Below are positions 1 through 11,230 of a stretch of DNA of 64,000 bases, piece by piece (position 1 is the stretch's first letter; every line of letters begins with the position of its first letter). This stretch comes from Antedon bifida (lineage: Eukaryota > Echinodermata > Crinoidea > Comatulida > Antedonidae): the NCBI GenBank assembly GCA_963402885.1, contig OY727097.1, forward strand, positions 10,726,001 through 10,790,000, read 5' to 3'. Position numbers and translations under genes: made by a program. The notes under the pieces were generated by a model. That model was not told the DNA's origin and searched no databases. It was given only the letters and a program-made list of their open reading frames with translations.

Positions 1-193
1 CAAATCCAGGAAATTGATGCAACACTTCTAACGTTGGTTGTGTTGATATTACAACGTTACGTAATGTCGTTTCTTTACTTATGAGTGATTTTACTCCGAG
101 GGTTAACGTACCATTAAAGAAAGTTAACATAAATAATGCCGTCATCACACATGAGTAACAGATTACAAGCAGAAATGGTATTGTTGAATGTTT
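1..193 (-). CDS. ST6GALNAC-like: ST6GalNAc-like sialyltransferase, TM/stem exon only (gene 0)
   Basis: This is the counterpart in copy A of the second exon of gene 2 (32,546-32,767). On the minus strand it starts after a CTACTAG acceptor at 194-200. It encodes a short basic lead, a hydrophobic segment (about residues 5-25, IPFLLVICYSCVMTALFML) and a stem ending FPG where the window begins. In this family that means a type II Golgi protein with a single N-terminal anchor. The catalytic exons would lie to the left, outside the window. The exon stays open, with a few codons missing relative to gene 2. I infer a fourth gene in the array; it could also be a lone duplicated exon. Confidence 0.75.
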
Positions 194-203
194 CTAGTAG
201 AAA

Positions 204-234
<31 letters not shown>

Positions 235-1490
235 ATAATAATACTAATCAGTTCTTCAAAAAAGATGAGTAAATATAATCAATATCGAATATTTATAACA
301 TTCTGTTTTTACTACTTCCATCTTCTTTCTACACAATAACATAATTATATTTTATTAGATGGTATGCTCGTCTCGCTCGCGTACCATCTGGGGGTCCCCA
401 CAGATGGCTCTCGAATACAATAGAACCCACGGGGATATTATTGGGACACAAAAACGGAAGTGTCCCTTTAATTGGGGTATTCGGAAATAAAGACAAAGTA
501 ACGAATACTGGATACCATCAAGAACAATTCATTGATGTGGACGATACTTGGAGAAATTGAGGAGAAATGGAAATTTAACTACGGGTATTGGGCGGCACGG
601 GGTGGTGGTGATAGAACCGCAGTAATAAAGTTGATTGTATTTATACAGTAATAAGAGCCACACTAAATAAATACAGTAAGACATTCAACGATCGAAACAT
701 GTTTATGTTATGTTGTGTTCCGTTATGTTTTCACTATTAACAGCCATTGGAGTGGAACTGTATCATGGAGGTTGGTGTTTGCCTTCCAACCCCAAGATAA
801 AGTTTATTTTGTATTCTTGTTAGTGTAATCATGTACACATCAGTAGGCCTTATAATTCACTGGTTGAATGGTGACCGAAAACGTGAAAAAATCTCGTAAG
901 TGACCAACTCTTTTAAAGGACCACCAACTCTTGTAAGGGATCGCTTTTCATAATCGACCATCTCTCGTAAGCGACCACCGCTCTTAACGATCACACTTCT
1001 CGTAAGTGACCACCTTTTTTAAGGGACCACAATCTCTCTCTCTCTCTTTCTTAAGGGGCCACTTATCATAAATCGACTACCTCCAGTAGCGACCACCTCT
1101 CGTAAATGACAAATTCTATTAAACGACCACCTCTCGTAAGTGATCACCTACTCTCATAAGGAACCGCTTCTCATAATCGATAACCTCTCGTAAGCCATCA
1201 CCTCTCTTAACGACCACACCTCTCGTAAGTGACCACCTTTTTTAAGAGGCCACAACCTCTGTGGTCTCAAATACTTAGTGTCTGGGCCCCCTATTTAAAA
1301 ATCCAGGATCCGCACCTGTTAATTAACCTGTAATATAGAGTGCATATTTTTTAGAGATTTTGAAAGAAATCAAACAATATTTGATCTTTTTTTGTTTAGA
1401 AATCACTACATTAAGAGAAAATGAATATCATGTGAATGAAGAATCAGCAAAAAGAAAATGGAATGTTCTATATGAATGTGTATTAGAGAA
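194..1490. other. Noncoding upstream region of gene 0, shared with copy B
   Basis: No coding frame is supported here. A (TAA)n microsatellite lies near 207-245. At about 360-420 a short inverted motif pairs AGATGGTA with TACCATCT around a CGCTCGCG-like core. The whole stretch matches 32,768-34,015 in copy B with small indels. It should contain the first exon and promoter of gene 0 (minus strand), but I cannot identify either. Confidence 0.6.
885..1265. repeat. Degenerate CTCGTAAGTGACCACC minisatellite
   Basis: Words such as CTCGTAAGTGACCACC, CTCTTAACGACCAC and TTTTTTAAGGGACCAC recur every 25-35 bp. The units are imperfect and interrupted by a CT microsatellite at about 1,032-1,050. The same array is at 33,466-33,788 in copy B, shorter at its 5' end by roughly one to two units. 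No coding role is apparent. Confidence 0.8.
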
Positions 1491-1580
1491 ATTATTACAG
1501 ATATATATATATATATATATATAAACAAATCAGGCAAAGAACATTAATTCTAAACCGCCCGGTGAGATATATATAACCGG

Positions 1581-1752
1581 CACTTGCACTGATGAAGGGC
1601 TAGTGTTGCCCGAAAGCTCTGCTAACTTTTCTGGCTGTTTACTTTATCGTTTTGATTTAGCTTTTCGCTTTTTTATTTGTATCTCCATTGAGATCCAGCC
1701 ACTGATACCCACAGCATTGTCATTTTTTTCAGTAATTTGCCTTTGGATTTAT
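1581..1752 (+). repeat. Dispersed 170-bp repeat with hammerhead-like core, copy 1
   Basis: It runs from CACTTGCACTGATGAAGG to TTTGCCTTTGGATTTA and is bordered by (TA)n on both sides. Other copies are at 6,833-6,860 plus 7,431-7,570, 7,640-7,810 (minus), 8,114-8,285, 11,946-12,094 (degraded), 34,021-34,188 (minus) and 34,203-34,346 (minus). Short open frames inside it are shared only because the DNA is repeated. The word CTGATGA, a GGGC/GCCC stem and GAAA resemble a hammerhead ribozyme core, as discussed in the findings. Confidence 0.85.
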
Positions 1753-1828
1753 ATATATATATATATATATATGAATTAATTAATTTGAAACGATAAAGAT
1801 GAGGAAATCTGTGAGAATGAGAAAAAGT

Positions 1829-1900
1829 CGCCCCAACCGAGACTCGAACTCGGACCGCCTGCTTGATATGCAGATGTCCTAACCATTAGACCACTGGGGC
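1829..1900 (-). tRNA. tRNA or tRNA-like gene, predicted Asp (anticodon ATC)
   Basis: The minus strand folds as a 72-nt cloverleaf. The acceptor GCCCCAG pairs with TTGGGGC (one G-T pair). The D arm contains GTCTAATGGTTAGGAC. The anticodon stem TCTGC/GCAGG holds loop ATATCAA, and the T arm is CCGAG-TTCGAGT-CTCGG. The discriminator base is G, as in tRNA-Asp, and a run of five T follows as a pol III terminator. A-box (TGGTCTAATGG) and B-box (GTTCGAGTC) are present. Anticodon ATC is unusual, since Asp tRNAs normally carry GTC. It may therefore be a variant or a tRNA-derived pseudogene. It lies in an A-only insertion next to a (TA)n tract. Confidence 0.7.
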
Positions 1901-2059
1901 TTTCATGGTATTGTTCGAACTCGATATATATATATTTCTCATGTGTAGTAGAGCGTTTCTTTGATTGAATAATTTTGTTCAGTAAATTACCAATGGTTTA
2001 TTCAAAGTCAACACTGTAGCTAATCCCTCACTATTCAATCAAAATATTATTATTATATT

Positions 2060-2830
2060 AAGTGGAACGCTACAAAAATAATCCTCCGCTTCATCACTAC
2101 ATTAATACCTATAATAACCAGACAAGAACATAACTATTAGACCGGAAGCCCAGAGACATTTGGTTAGATGAGCTAGGTACCAATATCTGACTATTTAAGT
2201 GTGTTGGGGGTCACTTGAAGTCAATAAAAATGGGAGTCTGCCGGGTACCCCCTGCTGCGTCTAGACCGGGGGGACTCCGAAAGGTGCTAAAAAATCGGCA
2301 CCGGTTAGATGAGAGAGATACCACCTAATTTTACCACCATGGGATGCCCATTGGCATCCTTATACCAGTATCACAAACGACAGACTTTTTGTCTGCTGCA
2401 ATAGGCCCGCCAGACCCCCTGATGGAGGGCCTAAAATGGGGCTATCATAGATGAGTGAGGTGCCACTCAATATTAATGCCAAATGAACAAGTTGTGTTCA
2501 TACAATACTAAATGGATAACAACAGACTAATTGTCTGCTGCACCGCAAGTACCAGACACCCTAAAGTTAGACTAGAGACCCCACCTTCCCCCAACTAGCC
2601 CAGCCAAGATATTGTAGATACCACCAGCAACCAATGTTATATGATTTAGCACATAGTAAGCAATACCAAATGACCGATTACAGACCATCTGTACACTGCC
2701 TTCAGGCCTGTAGCCAGGGGGGTGGGGTTTATGATTCGGGCGAACCCCCCTTTACAGCGAACCCCCACCCTCAATGTAAATTAATTATCAATTAATAATT
2801 TTAAAAAGTTATACAAAAAAATATGAAGCT
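2060..2830. repeat. Dispersed element, left copy (A-specific)
   Basis: Positions 2,145-2,830 are the reverse complement of about 13,790-14,545. Shared landmarks include GTGTTGGGGGTCACTTGAAG, the GGTACC-rich CTGCTGCGTCTAGACC block and the GACAGACTTTTTGTCTG palindrome. A third, partial relative is at 12,715-12,870. Nothing in it codes for protein. It looks like a non-autonomous DNA element about 0.7-0.9 kb long. Copy B has no counterpart. Confidence 0.7.
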
Positions 2831-3020
2831 GTTGCTATAAATAAATTTTGTTACAAAGAAATATTTTCATTGTGAAGGTCGTTAAATTCGTTGCCGCCAG
2901 CATTACTTCTTTTACCAATTTTACCAATTAAGCTAACATAAAAACATTCAACAATGATAAAATTCACTGCAACTCTGTAACTACTTTATGACTAAGTCTA
3001 TCAAGTTCCAGGTCCGCCCC
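2711..3020. mobile_element. Possible hAT-type MITE
   Basis: The stretch opens with CAGGGGGGTGGGG and closes with CCAGGTCCGCCCCTG, i.e. CAGGGG...CCCCTG ends as seen in many hAT MITEs. An 8-bp target duplication is not obvious, so this is tentative. The interior is AT-rich and noncoding. Confidence 0.3.
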
Positions 3021-4917
3021 TGTCAGCCTTTAGTTTATGGTGTTTTTTAATAGAATTTATTACTAAAGAATTACGTGTTAAAATTATAGTTTCTATTAAT
3101 ACTATTAGGCCTAATTATTATTCTCTAAAGCCATGTCTATTGTTAGTACTGTGTGGGTGTGTGGGTGTGTTAGGTATGAGACAGTCCGAGTAAGTCAGCA
3201 AAATTAAACAATTACATTACACAAAAATATCAATCAATGTACTGTTTAATATTAGAAAAGAATTAAAAAATTAACATACACAAATGATATACATTCTATA
3301 TTCTCGTGGGTCTAATCTTTCCATCTCATGTGTTCATATTCATCAAAGCTGAACGATTCATTCATAATGTAAATCAGCACAAACTTCGAGCCAGTCGATT
3401 ATTATTCAAAGTGATTTGGGGAGGCGTTTATTCAAATAAAAACCATCCTAATAATTAATACATTATTTAATTTAAACATCTTTTGAAACTAACTTCCGTG
3501 ACAGAGTGGGCCGATTCAGCCCAAGAAGGAAGACGTTTTAGACGGCTTGCAACATGGGCAGAGATCCCGGTCGATCCTATAATGGGACACAGATAGCCTA
3601 CAGTTATTCCTGCCAGCTTACTCAATAAAACTCGGCTATCGGGATTTCACTCGATTTTAAACAAAATGTATTATCATCAAATCTCCCTATGTAATTTTAT
3701 AATACTATTCCCCACAATTTATTCCGATGCTTTATGGCGTATATTTAATTTTATCTTTATTAATTTGCAGTATAGTTTTTATTTTTTAACTACTGTACCT
3801 TCACACGCGCGGTCCGTTCCTAAAATTAAAAAAATAAAATAAAATGGCTATATCCACTAACGGCCAACTTAGTTGAAACCAGATTGTTGCAAGGTGAACT
3901 CATCGTGAACCCGGAAATTACTTTGACCGCGGAGAATTAAAATTGAGTTGAAAATCTACCGTTGATGAAATTAAATAATTAATTAAATTTTCTTAAAAAA
4001 CTCTGTATAATATCTTCCTAAGATAGAAATATGGAACAATATCGTAATAGTGAAAACTAATGTTATCAAATTTACATTTCACGGTACATCTGAGATAGAT
4101 CAGGTAGGTATCCAAGGCAGAGATTTGTACCGAAGTTTTTCCATTGTGCTCGCCTATGTCAGAATTAACCATAATTTATATATAGATAAACAAAAGCCAA
4201 CGCGTCATTCATAAACAAAATCAAACTTAATATATGTACTAAATCTGGTCATCAAAGCTGAACCACGGAGGTATTATACCTCACACGCAGTAACAGCAGC
4301 CATTCTTCTTTTGAACGAACAGGCCGTGGAAGAGCGAGAGAGAGCTAGCTAAGGCCTAGGAGTAGTAGGCTATACATGCAGCGCAAGCGAGCGATATGGT
4401 GGTGGTTTGTGTGAAGAAGAGTGCGCGAAGACAATCACATGAATTGAACAATGATTATGTTTATTTTGTGACGTTTCGTGAGGGGTCCCCAACTTATGTA
4501 CGAAAAAAAAAATCGCGCCCCGGCCGTTCAAAACGTGGGCGCTAGATGATTACTATTGGTTGGCTGTAGATGGAATGATAGAAGCAACTAGTTTTAAGTT
4601 AATTATTCCTTATTTTTATAAAAAATGCTGTACGTGAATACGTAAAAGTGGCACGTGTCAGTTAATCGATTGAAATAGTAAAGATACACCACTACGGCAA
4701 TACTATATTTAAAGGTTTTAAGTTTATCCTCAAAGGTTCAATACATTTACCTACTTGTGTTAAACGAAATAATTATACTAGGAGAGACTGAGAAATTGGA
4801 ATGTTCCATTCATCTCAAATCAATACATTTGTATTAATGTGTATTAAATCTATCAAATACATAAAATATAATTATAATTAAAGGCAGGCAGCATTGCCTG
4901 GAATATGAATATATGAT
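3021..4917. other. Noncoding A-specific region
   Basis: AT-rich DNA with no supported frame. It holds short GT repeats (3,150-3,175) and a more GC-rich patch at about 4,290-4,560 with GAGAGAGAGC and GCGCAAGCGAGCG words. I see no gene. Confidence 0.5.
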
Positions 4918-6541
4918 TTAACTTCGTTAGAAATCGTAATACCAATCTGTAGAACAAAGTATAGTGTGGGACTAATGCATCATTTGATCGTGTTTGTGTA
5001 CAGCGCAATGATATTATTACTATTTTGCACATTCTGTTGTCTCTGAATGAAAACAAATCTATACCACTACTAAAAGAAATAACAATGACTCAAAGAACAT
5101 TTCCTTCAAAAATTATAATATATTAGGATTTTTGTGTTTTGAGAATTTGTATTTATTTATTTATTTATTTATTTAACAACATATTTATACAGGATAAAAC
5201 ACAATCAAGTAGAAATAAACTTGTTTTGCATTGTGGTCCTGTCGACAAAAACGGATACAATTTTATATCTTATACAATTACAATTAATAATAATAGCAAC
5301 AAAAAATAAAAACTGGAAGCTAAATGTTATGAAAAGAAGTGAGATCTTTATCTAGCTTTAAAGGACATAATAAACGAAATACACTTAAATCAGACGATAT
5401 TTCACAATTCTACAATAACTATACTGTATGGCATACGTATGATTAAAAGTCTGGCCTATAATATGTGCATGTGGATGTAAATGAAAATCCATTACACTTT
5501 TTCTTCATAATTTTGTCTTCACGGTTTTACTTTTCAATTTCAGGAGCTGCTCGCTCAAATAAATGTTGGTTTGCCAAATATTCATCATGTCAGTTATCCA
5601 TTTTAAATAGTATTATGGGTATGGCCGGTTGCCAATGACTTTAGGAAAAGAAAATTTGATTATTATTATAAAAAACTATTAAAAATGCATCCTCTATCAT
5701 AGTTTTCAAAACACTCTTAAAAACCTATCTTTTTTCTCTGTAATTTCTTTCTGTTTTTTCTCGCAGCGCTTTGGGACAAATTTTCCGATTGTATAAGTGC
5801 TTTATAAATCGAACAACAATAACATCAACGTTATGGCGTGATAAACTCTACATTCAATACACAGTATTATTCGTGGTAGCTTTTTCTCATTGTATACGCC
5901 TTGATTAGTAAGCCTACTATTTGTTGGAAATGCTATATTGATGTATTTTACAAAATACAAGTCATGGAAAATACTTTTGAATATTAGAAAACTAATAATG
6001 TAACATAGCACAATTTACCTTACGTCGAAATTTAGTTGTAGTTCAAACAAAAACTGTGCGTCATTTTTAATTCATAAATGAATTTTTAGCCTAAGCCTGC
6101 ATGATGAATGTTTAATTAGCATGTGAACGTACTTATGGGGGAACAAGACGGCATCAATAATCTTAATTCTTTTCTCTCTTTTATGTCTTATCAAAATGCA
6201 TATTTTTGTAAATAATACAGTATTTATCTTTATATGCAACATTTTCATTAATATTTGTTTCTCTACTCAATTAATACAGATGTTTATAATTTTTACTTAT
6301 ACATACATTAAGATATAATAATAATAATAATAATAAATATAAAACAAAATTATATTTTCATAAATATTTACAAGTATTTATTACTCAAATAGCCATAACA
6401 AAACAATTATAATTTTAATTAATACCAATTATTAATTACAATTATACTTTAAACATGTTCATAGCGTTTCTTTAACACCTTCTTTTTACACGAACATATT
6501 TATAATTTTCTTATGGTATTATATTTCATACACATTGAATT
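4918..6541 (-). repeat. Left arm of large inverted duplication in copy A
   Basis: This arm is the reverse complement of 8,286-9,492 and of the matching parts of 35,300-38,935 in copy B. It carries an extra (TTTA)n-led insert at about 5,150-5,385. It also retains about 5,820-6,060, which the right arm lacks but copy B keeps (38,000-38,240). At 5,770-5,815 the sequence GCAGCGCTTTGGGACAA followed by TGCTTTATAAATCGA looks like an L2/CR1-type LINE 3' tail. Confidence 0.85.
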
Positions 6542-6718
6542 TAAGTATAAATTGTTAATATACACATATAATTTTCTTTATGAATGTATATTTCTACTTT
6601 AATCATGCTTTGCTTCTTATGTAACATTATCTTCTACATAAATTCATATAATAATTCATAGTTTTATCTAGTATAGTTAGTTGTTTGCAACATTATTTTA
6701 TCTCATATATATATATAT

Positions 6719-6860
6719 TGTTTTCTACTCTTTTTCAGACTCCACCCTGCCTCCTTTTGTTGTATTTCTTTTATTCCTGTCCACCCAGGCAGCACTTGCC
6801 AGCTCTTATACTATGACGTTATCCAAATTCCTTCACTTGCACTGATGAAGGGCTAGTGTT
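6719..6860 (+). repeat. 170-bp repeat with its 5' flank, cut by an L1 fragment
   Basis: CCACCCAGGCAGCACTTGCC-type flank and the first 28 bp of the repeat (6,833-6,860) are followed directly by the L1-like fragment. The repeat resumes at 7,431 after a 10-bp target duplication GGCTAGTGTT. The same arrangement, inverted, is at 34,203-35,100. Confidence 0.8.
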
Positions 6861-7430
6861 TTTTTTATTTATTTTTTTTTATTTCATTTTAGCACATACA
6901 TAATAAAAAATTAATAGATAAAGGTAACGTAACTATTAAAACGAATAAAAAGAAACACGATATAATACTCTCTCAAAAATAAGAGAGTAATGAAATTAAA
7001 GGAAAAAAAATAACGTATCGCAAAAATACACTTTATAATAATCATTTTGTAAATAATATGGTTGCCTTGTATTTTATATGTACCACTTTGTAATTACAAT
7101 TAGAATGTTTGCATCACTGTGTGTTTTTCCAAAACCAAAACATATACTTTCTTTGGTGATAATTAAGTTATTGTCGATATTTCGATACATATATTGTTTT
7201 ACATTTTCCCATATTTTCTTTACTAGATCACATTCACAGAACATATGTAGCAGTGTTTCCTGCTTTTCCTTGAAAAAAAAAACACATTGGTGAATCGACC
7301 TTTGACATCTTAAAGAGCATTGTATTTGTATAAATTATACGATGAATAAATTTAAATTGAACATTTTTTAGCTTAGTGTCATTTGTACAGGCGTGTAAAT
7401 TTGAGAAAAGGTTTTTCCAATCAAGTCATG
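6861..7430 (-). mobile_element. L1/Tx1-like LINE 3' fragment (copy A)
   Basis: On the minus strand this encodes the C-terminal part of an L1-type ORF2, including a CxxC zinc-knuckle-like segment (MCFFCKEKQETLLHM in the B copy). It ends in an A-rich tail. It is flanked by the 10-bp duplication GGCTAGTGTT at 6,851-6,860 and 7,431-7,440, a mark of target-primed insertion. The B copy at 34,347-34,962 has the same insertion point in the opposite orientation. It is 5'-truncated and not functional. Confidence 0.85.
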
Positions 7431-7810
7431 GGCTAGTGTTGCCCGAAACTTGCTAACTTTTCTGGCTGTTTTTATTTAGCTTTTTGCTTTTTTTTTTGTA
7501 TCTCCATTGAGATCCACCCACTGATACCCACAGCATTGTCATTTTTTTCAGTAATTTGCCTTTGGATTTATATATATATAATGTTCTGTGCCTGATTTGT
7601 TTATATATATAAATATATATATATATATAAACAATTATATAAATCCAAAGGCAAATTACTGAAAAAAATGACAATGCTGTGGGTATCAGTGGCTGGATCT
7701 CAATGGAGATACAAATAAAAAAGCGAAAAGCTAAATCAAAACGATAAAGTAAACAGCCAGAAAAGTTAGCAGAGCTTTCGGGCAACACTAGCCCTTCATC
7801 AGTGCAAGTG
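7431..7810. repeat. Head-to-head pair of 170-bp repeats
   Basis: The forward copy 7,431-7,570 and reverse copy 7,640-7,810 face each other across a (TA)n-rich spacer, which makes a palindrome. The reverse copy is followed to about 7,945 by the same GTGAGGGAATTTGGATAA flank found at 34,990-35,100. Confidence 0.85.
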
Positions 7811-8113
7811 AGGGAATTTGGATAAAGTCATAGCATATGAGTTGGCAAGTGCTGCCTGGGTGGACAGGAATAAAAGAAATATAACAATAGAAACAGCGTG
7901 TTGAATAGTGGGTGGAGACTGAATAAGAGTAGAAAACAAAGAAGGTAGCTTGGTAGAGATATAAACAATTTTGGACTGGAACTAAAAAAAGCTAAAATGG
8001 TGGTTAATATTGAAACTTAAATTTTGGTAGTCAATGGAATAATTTTACCGATCTGGGAGTATGTTCCTAATGTTAAGTCCAAAAGGTTTTGTGGTTTTAA
8101 TATATATATATAT

Positions 8114-8285
8114 CACTTGCACTGATGAAGGGCTAGTGTTGCCCGAAAGCTCTGCTAACTTTTCTGGCTGTTTACTTTATCGTTTTGATTTAGCTTTTCG
8201 CTTTTTTATTTGTATCTCCATTGAGATCCAGCCACTGATACCCACAGCATTGTCATTTTTTTCAGTAATTTGCCTTTGGATTTAT
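8114..8285 (+). repeat. 170-bp repeat with best hammerhead-like core
   Basis: This is a full-length copy. CTGATGA is at 8,122-8,128, the GGGC/GCCC stem at 8,130-8,144, GAAA at 8,145-8,148 and a 3-bp closing stem AGC/GCT with loop TCT at 8,148-8,156. The repeat ends exactly where the right arm of the large inverted duplication begins. Confidence 0.8.
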
Positions 8286-8487
8286 AATTCAATGTGTATA
8301 AAATATAATACCATAAGAAAATTATAATTATGTTCGTGTAAAAAGAAGGTGTTAAAGAAACGCTATGAACATGTTTAAAGTATAATTGTAATTAATAATT
8401 GGTATTAACTAAAATTATAATTGTTTTGTTATGGCTATTTGAGTAATAAATACTTGTAAATATTTGTGAAAATATAATTTTGTTTTA

Positions 8488-8529
<42 letters not shown>

Positions 8530-9492
8530 CTTAATGCATGTATAAGTAAAAATTATAAACATCTGTATTAATTGAGTAGAGAAACAAATATTAATGAAAA
8601 TTTTGCATATAAAGATAAATACTGTATTATTTACAAAAATATGCATTTTTATAAGAAATAAATTAAAGAGAGAAAAGAATTAAGATTATTGATGCCGTCT
8701 TGTTCCCCCATAAGTACGTTCACATGCTAATTAAACATTCATCATGCAACTGGTTTAATTCCTTAGGCTAAAAATTCATTTTATCACGCCATAACGTTGA
8801 TGTTATTGTTGTTCGATTTATAAAGCACGTATACAATCGAAAAATGTGTCTCAAAGCGCTGAGAGAAAAAACAGAAAGAAATTACAGAGAAAAAAGATAG
8901 GTTTTTAAGAGTGTTTTGAAAACTATGATAGAGGATGCATTTTTAATAGCTTTTTGTAATAATAAAATAATTGATAATAATAATAATCAAATTTTCTTTT
9001 CTTAAAGTCATTGGCAACCGGCAATACCCATATTACTATTTAAAATGGATAACTGACATGATAAATATTTGGCAAACCAACATTTATTTGAGCGAGCAGC
9101 TCCTGAAATTGAAAAGCAAAACCGTGAAGACAAAATTATGAAGAAAAAGTGTAATGGATTTTCATTTACATCCACATGCACATATTATAGGCCAGACTTT
9201 TAACCATACGTATGCCATACAGTATAGTTATTGTAGAATTGTGAAATATCGTCTGATTTTAGTGTATTTCGTTTATTCTCAAAATACGAAAATCCTAATA
9301 TATTCTAATTTTCGAAGGAAATGTTGTTTGAGTCAATGTTATTACTTTACTAGTGGTATAGATTTGTTTTCATTCAGAGACAACAGAATCTACAAAATAG
9401 TAATAATATCCTTGCGCTGTACACAAACAGGATTAGTCCCATACTATGCTTTGTTCTACAGATTGGTATTACGATTTCTAACACGAAGTTAA
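8286..9492 (+). repeat. Right arm of large inverted duplication in copy A
   Basis: This arm is collinear with copy B 35,300-38,935 apart from the B-specific L1 insertion, and is the reverse complement of 4,918-6,541. It has a (TTA)n microsatellite at 8,490-8,527. A 112-codon open stretch at 9,154-9,492 has relatives at 38,566-38,934 and 4,853-5,056, but indels between copies shift the frame, so I do not call it a gene. Confidence 0.85.
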
Positions 9493-10802
9493 TTCATACA
9501 CTACAGTAATATAATAATAAATCATTTGCTTTATAAATAACATTGTGTAAGAATTAGGATTGTGGGTATAGGCCTAGTTTGATAAGCATACCAATGTCCA
9601 AGGACAACAAACTCTAGGCCCACCTAGGGCCTAGCTAGGCCAAGCCTAGCCTAGAAGGTAGGCATAGGCCTAAATTAAAGCAGAAGAAGCAGATAATGTT
9701 TCATTATGTTTAGGTAGAGTAAGCCTCTAGGCCTTATTTACAAACAAGTGAAAAAGTACATATGTATCTCTATAAATATGGTTTGAAAGTAAACAACAAT
9801 CATGGTAGGCCTAGCCTAGACCGGTTTTGGGAATAAACTACTCTCCTTGTGTACTCACATTTTAGGCATAACTAAGGTCTAGCCTAGGTAGGCCTAGCCT
9901 TTATTTAGGGCCTGGCCTACTAGGCCTAGTTTATAAGGCATATCAGCCTAATATTAAACCTTACGAACTAATATCCATAAAGAAAACAACAACTAATGTC
10001 TTAACACTTACTTTAGATTAATTTTGGTATGGTTTATTACGAAATAAACCATTAGTAAACCAAGTATTCATTTAAAAACTAGGAGATAACTTTCGTTGAG
10101 TTTTTTTTAATTTTTCCCGATTTTGGGTCAGGCTAAGCCAGACATACAAGACAAACGTGATGTGCCTACTCGTCATTCAATGACTCATCATTAATATGTA
10201 CATTACAATATAATACTCACATAGATATATTGAATTCTTGTAGGCCTACAATACACCGGCGCCATTGCAAAGTTACGTAAAGACTGTAGAAATAAACATT
10301 AGATATTTACAAAAATACAGACAACTCATCAACAAAATCAACGAATATAGGCCCCTATACGTTACCTATTTTGTATCATAGTATTATAACAATAAACTGT
10401 TACCTCTAAAACCAAAAATACAGTGGGCTACCTTTGTCTATCTTGATCTTGGTGTGTATTAACCATTAACTATTTTTATACCTCCATGTATTAACCATAC
10501 GTCAGTCGGAAAATTATTCACTGTGTTCGGAAGCTTATTGTCTTTGTGTAGTCATGTCTTTCAAATTAATTATACGGAGGCATGTTAGTGCCATATTCGT
10601 CAACACATTCTTCTTACTATATAATATTTTGTTAACTGTTGCAATTGCCATAATCAGTTAGTTTTTTTTAAATTCTAGGGTTAAAAACCGTCAGTACAGT
10701 ACTGTTTTTATTGTAGTATAGTAATTAATGTAAAGTCCTTGAATAGTTATTGTGTATTATATTATTGTGTAAATAACAACGCAGAATAATTACATTTATT
10801 AC
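9493..10802. other. Noncoding stretch with TAGGCCTA tract, shared with copy B
   Basis: This matches 38,935-40,208. Positions about 9,565-9,960 are dense in AGGCCTA and CTAGGCCTAG words. The rest is AT-rich. A GGAGGCATGTTAGTGCCATATTCGTC-like stretch at about 10,575-10,605 recurs at 14,750 in copy A and twice in B, so a short segment was duplicated before the block was. No gene is seen. Confidence 0.6.
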
Positions 10803-11230
10803 AGATTAATAATCTGTTCAAACGAATTAGGAATCCGTTCAAACGGATTAGTAATTTGTTTAAACGGATTACTAATTTGTTCAAACGAATTACTAATTCG
10901 TTCAAAAAGATTAGTAATCCGTTTAAACAAATTAATAATTTGTTTAAACAAATTAATAATTTGTCTAAACGGATTACTAATCTGTTTGAACAAATTAGTA
11001 ATTCGTTTGAACGAAATAGTAATTCGTTTGAACAAATATTATTAATCTGTTTAAACAAATTATTAATTCGTTTGAACGGATTAGTAATCCGTTCAAACAA
11101 ATTACAACATATACTTTAAATGGCACTTGTTGTATATGTTGCAATTCGTTTGAACGGATTACTAATTCGTTTAAACAGGTTATTAATCCGTTCAAACGAA
11201 TTACTAATTCGTATGAACGGATTACGTTCG
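10803..11230. repeat. Palindromic minisatellite (ATTAGTAAT / GTTTAAAC), copy A
   Basis: About 20-bp units alternate two dyads: ATTASTAAT and GTTTRAAC flanked by AATTCG or RATCCG. Every unit is therefore nearly its own reverse complement. The array is about 300 bp (10,803-11,105) plus a second block (11,143-11,230) separated by a TGGCACTTGTTGTATATG spacer. Long open frames appear on both strands in several frames, with NPFKRI- and NLFKQ-like repeats; these are artefacts of the unit. In copy B the first block is only about 70 bp. Confidence 0.95.

Noticed and set aside
7453-8327. Frames containing LPESSANFSG and FRFFICISIEIQ on both strands
   Set aside because: They are copies of the 170-bp dispersed repeat, which keeps no consistent frame among copies.
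9154-9492. 112-codon frame with relatives at 38,566-38,934 and 4,853-5,056
   Set aside because: The copies belong to duplicated noncoding DNA. A 2-bp indel shifts the N-terminal frame between copies and one copy is cut short, so no coding constraint is visible.
10762-11195. Several long overlapping open frames on both strands with NPFKRI/NLFKQ repeats
   Set aside because: They are translations of a palindromic minisatellite; every frame of both strands is open by construction.
10803-11230. CRISPR-like regular repeat
   Set aside because: Units follow each other without unique spacers and the genome is eukaryotic.
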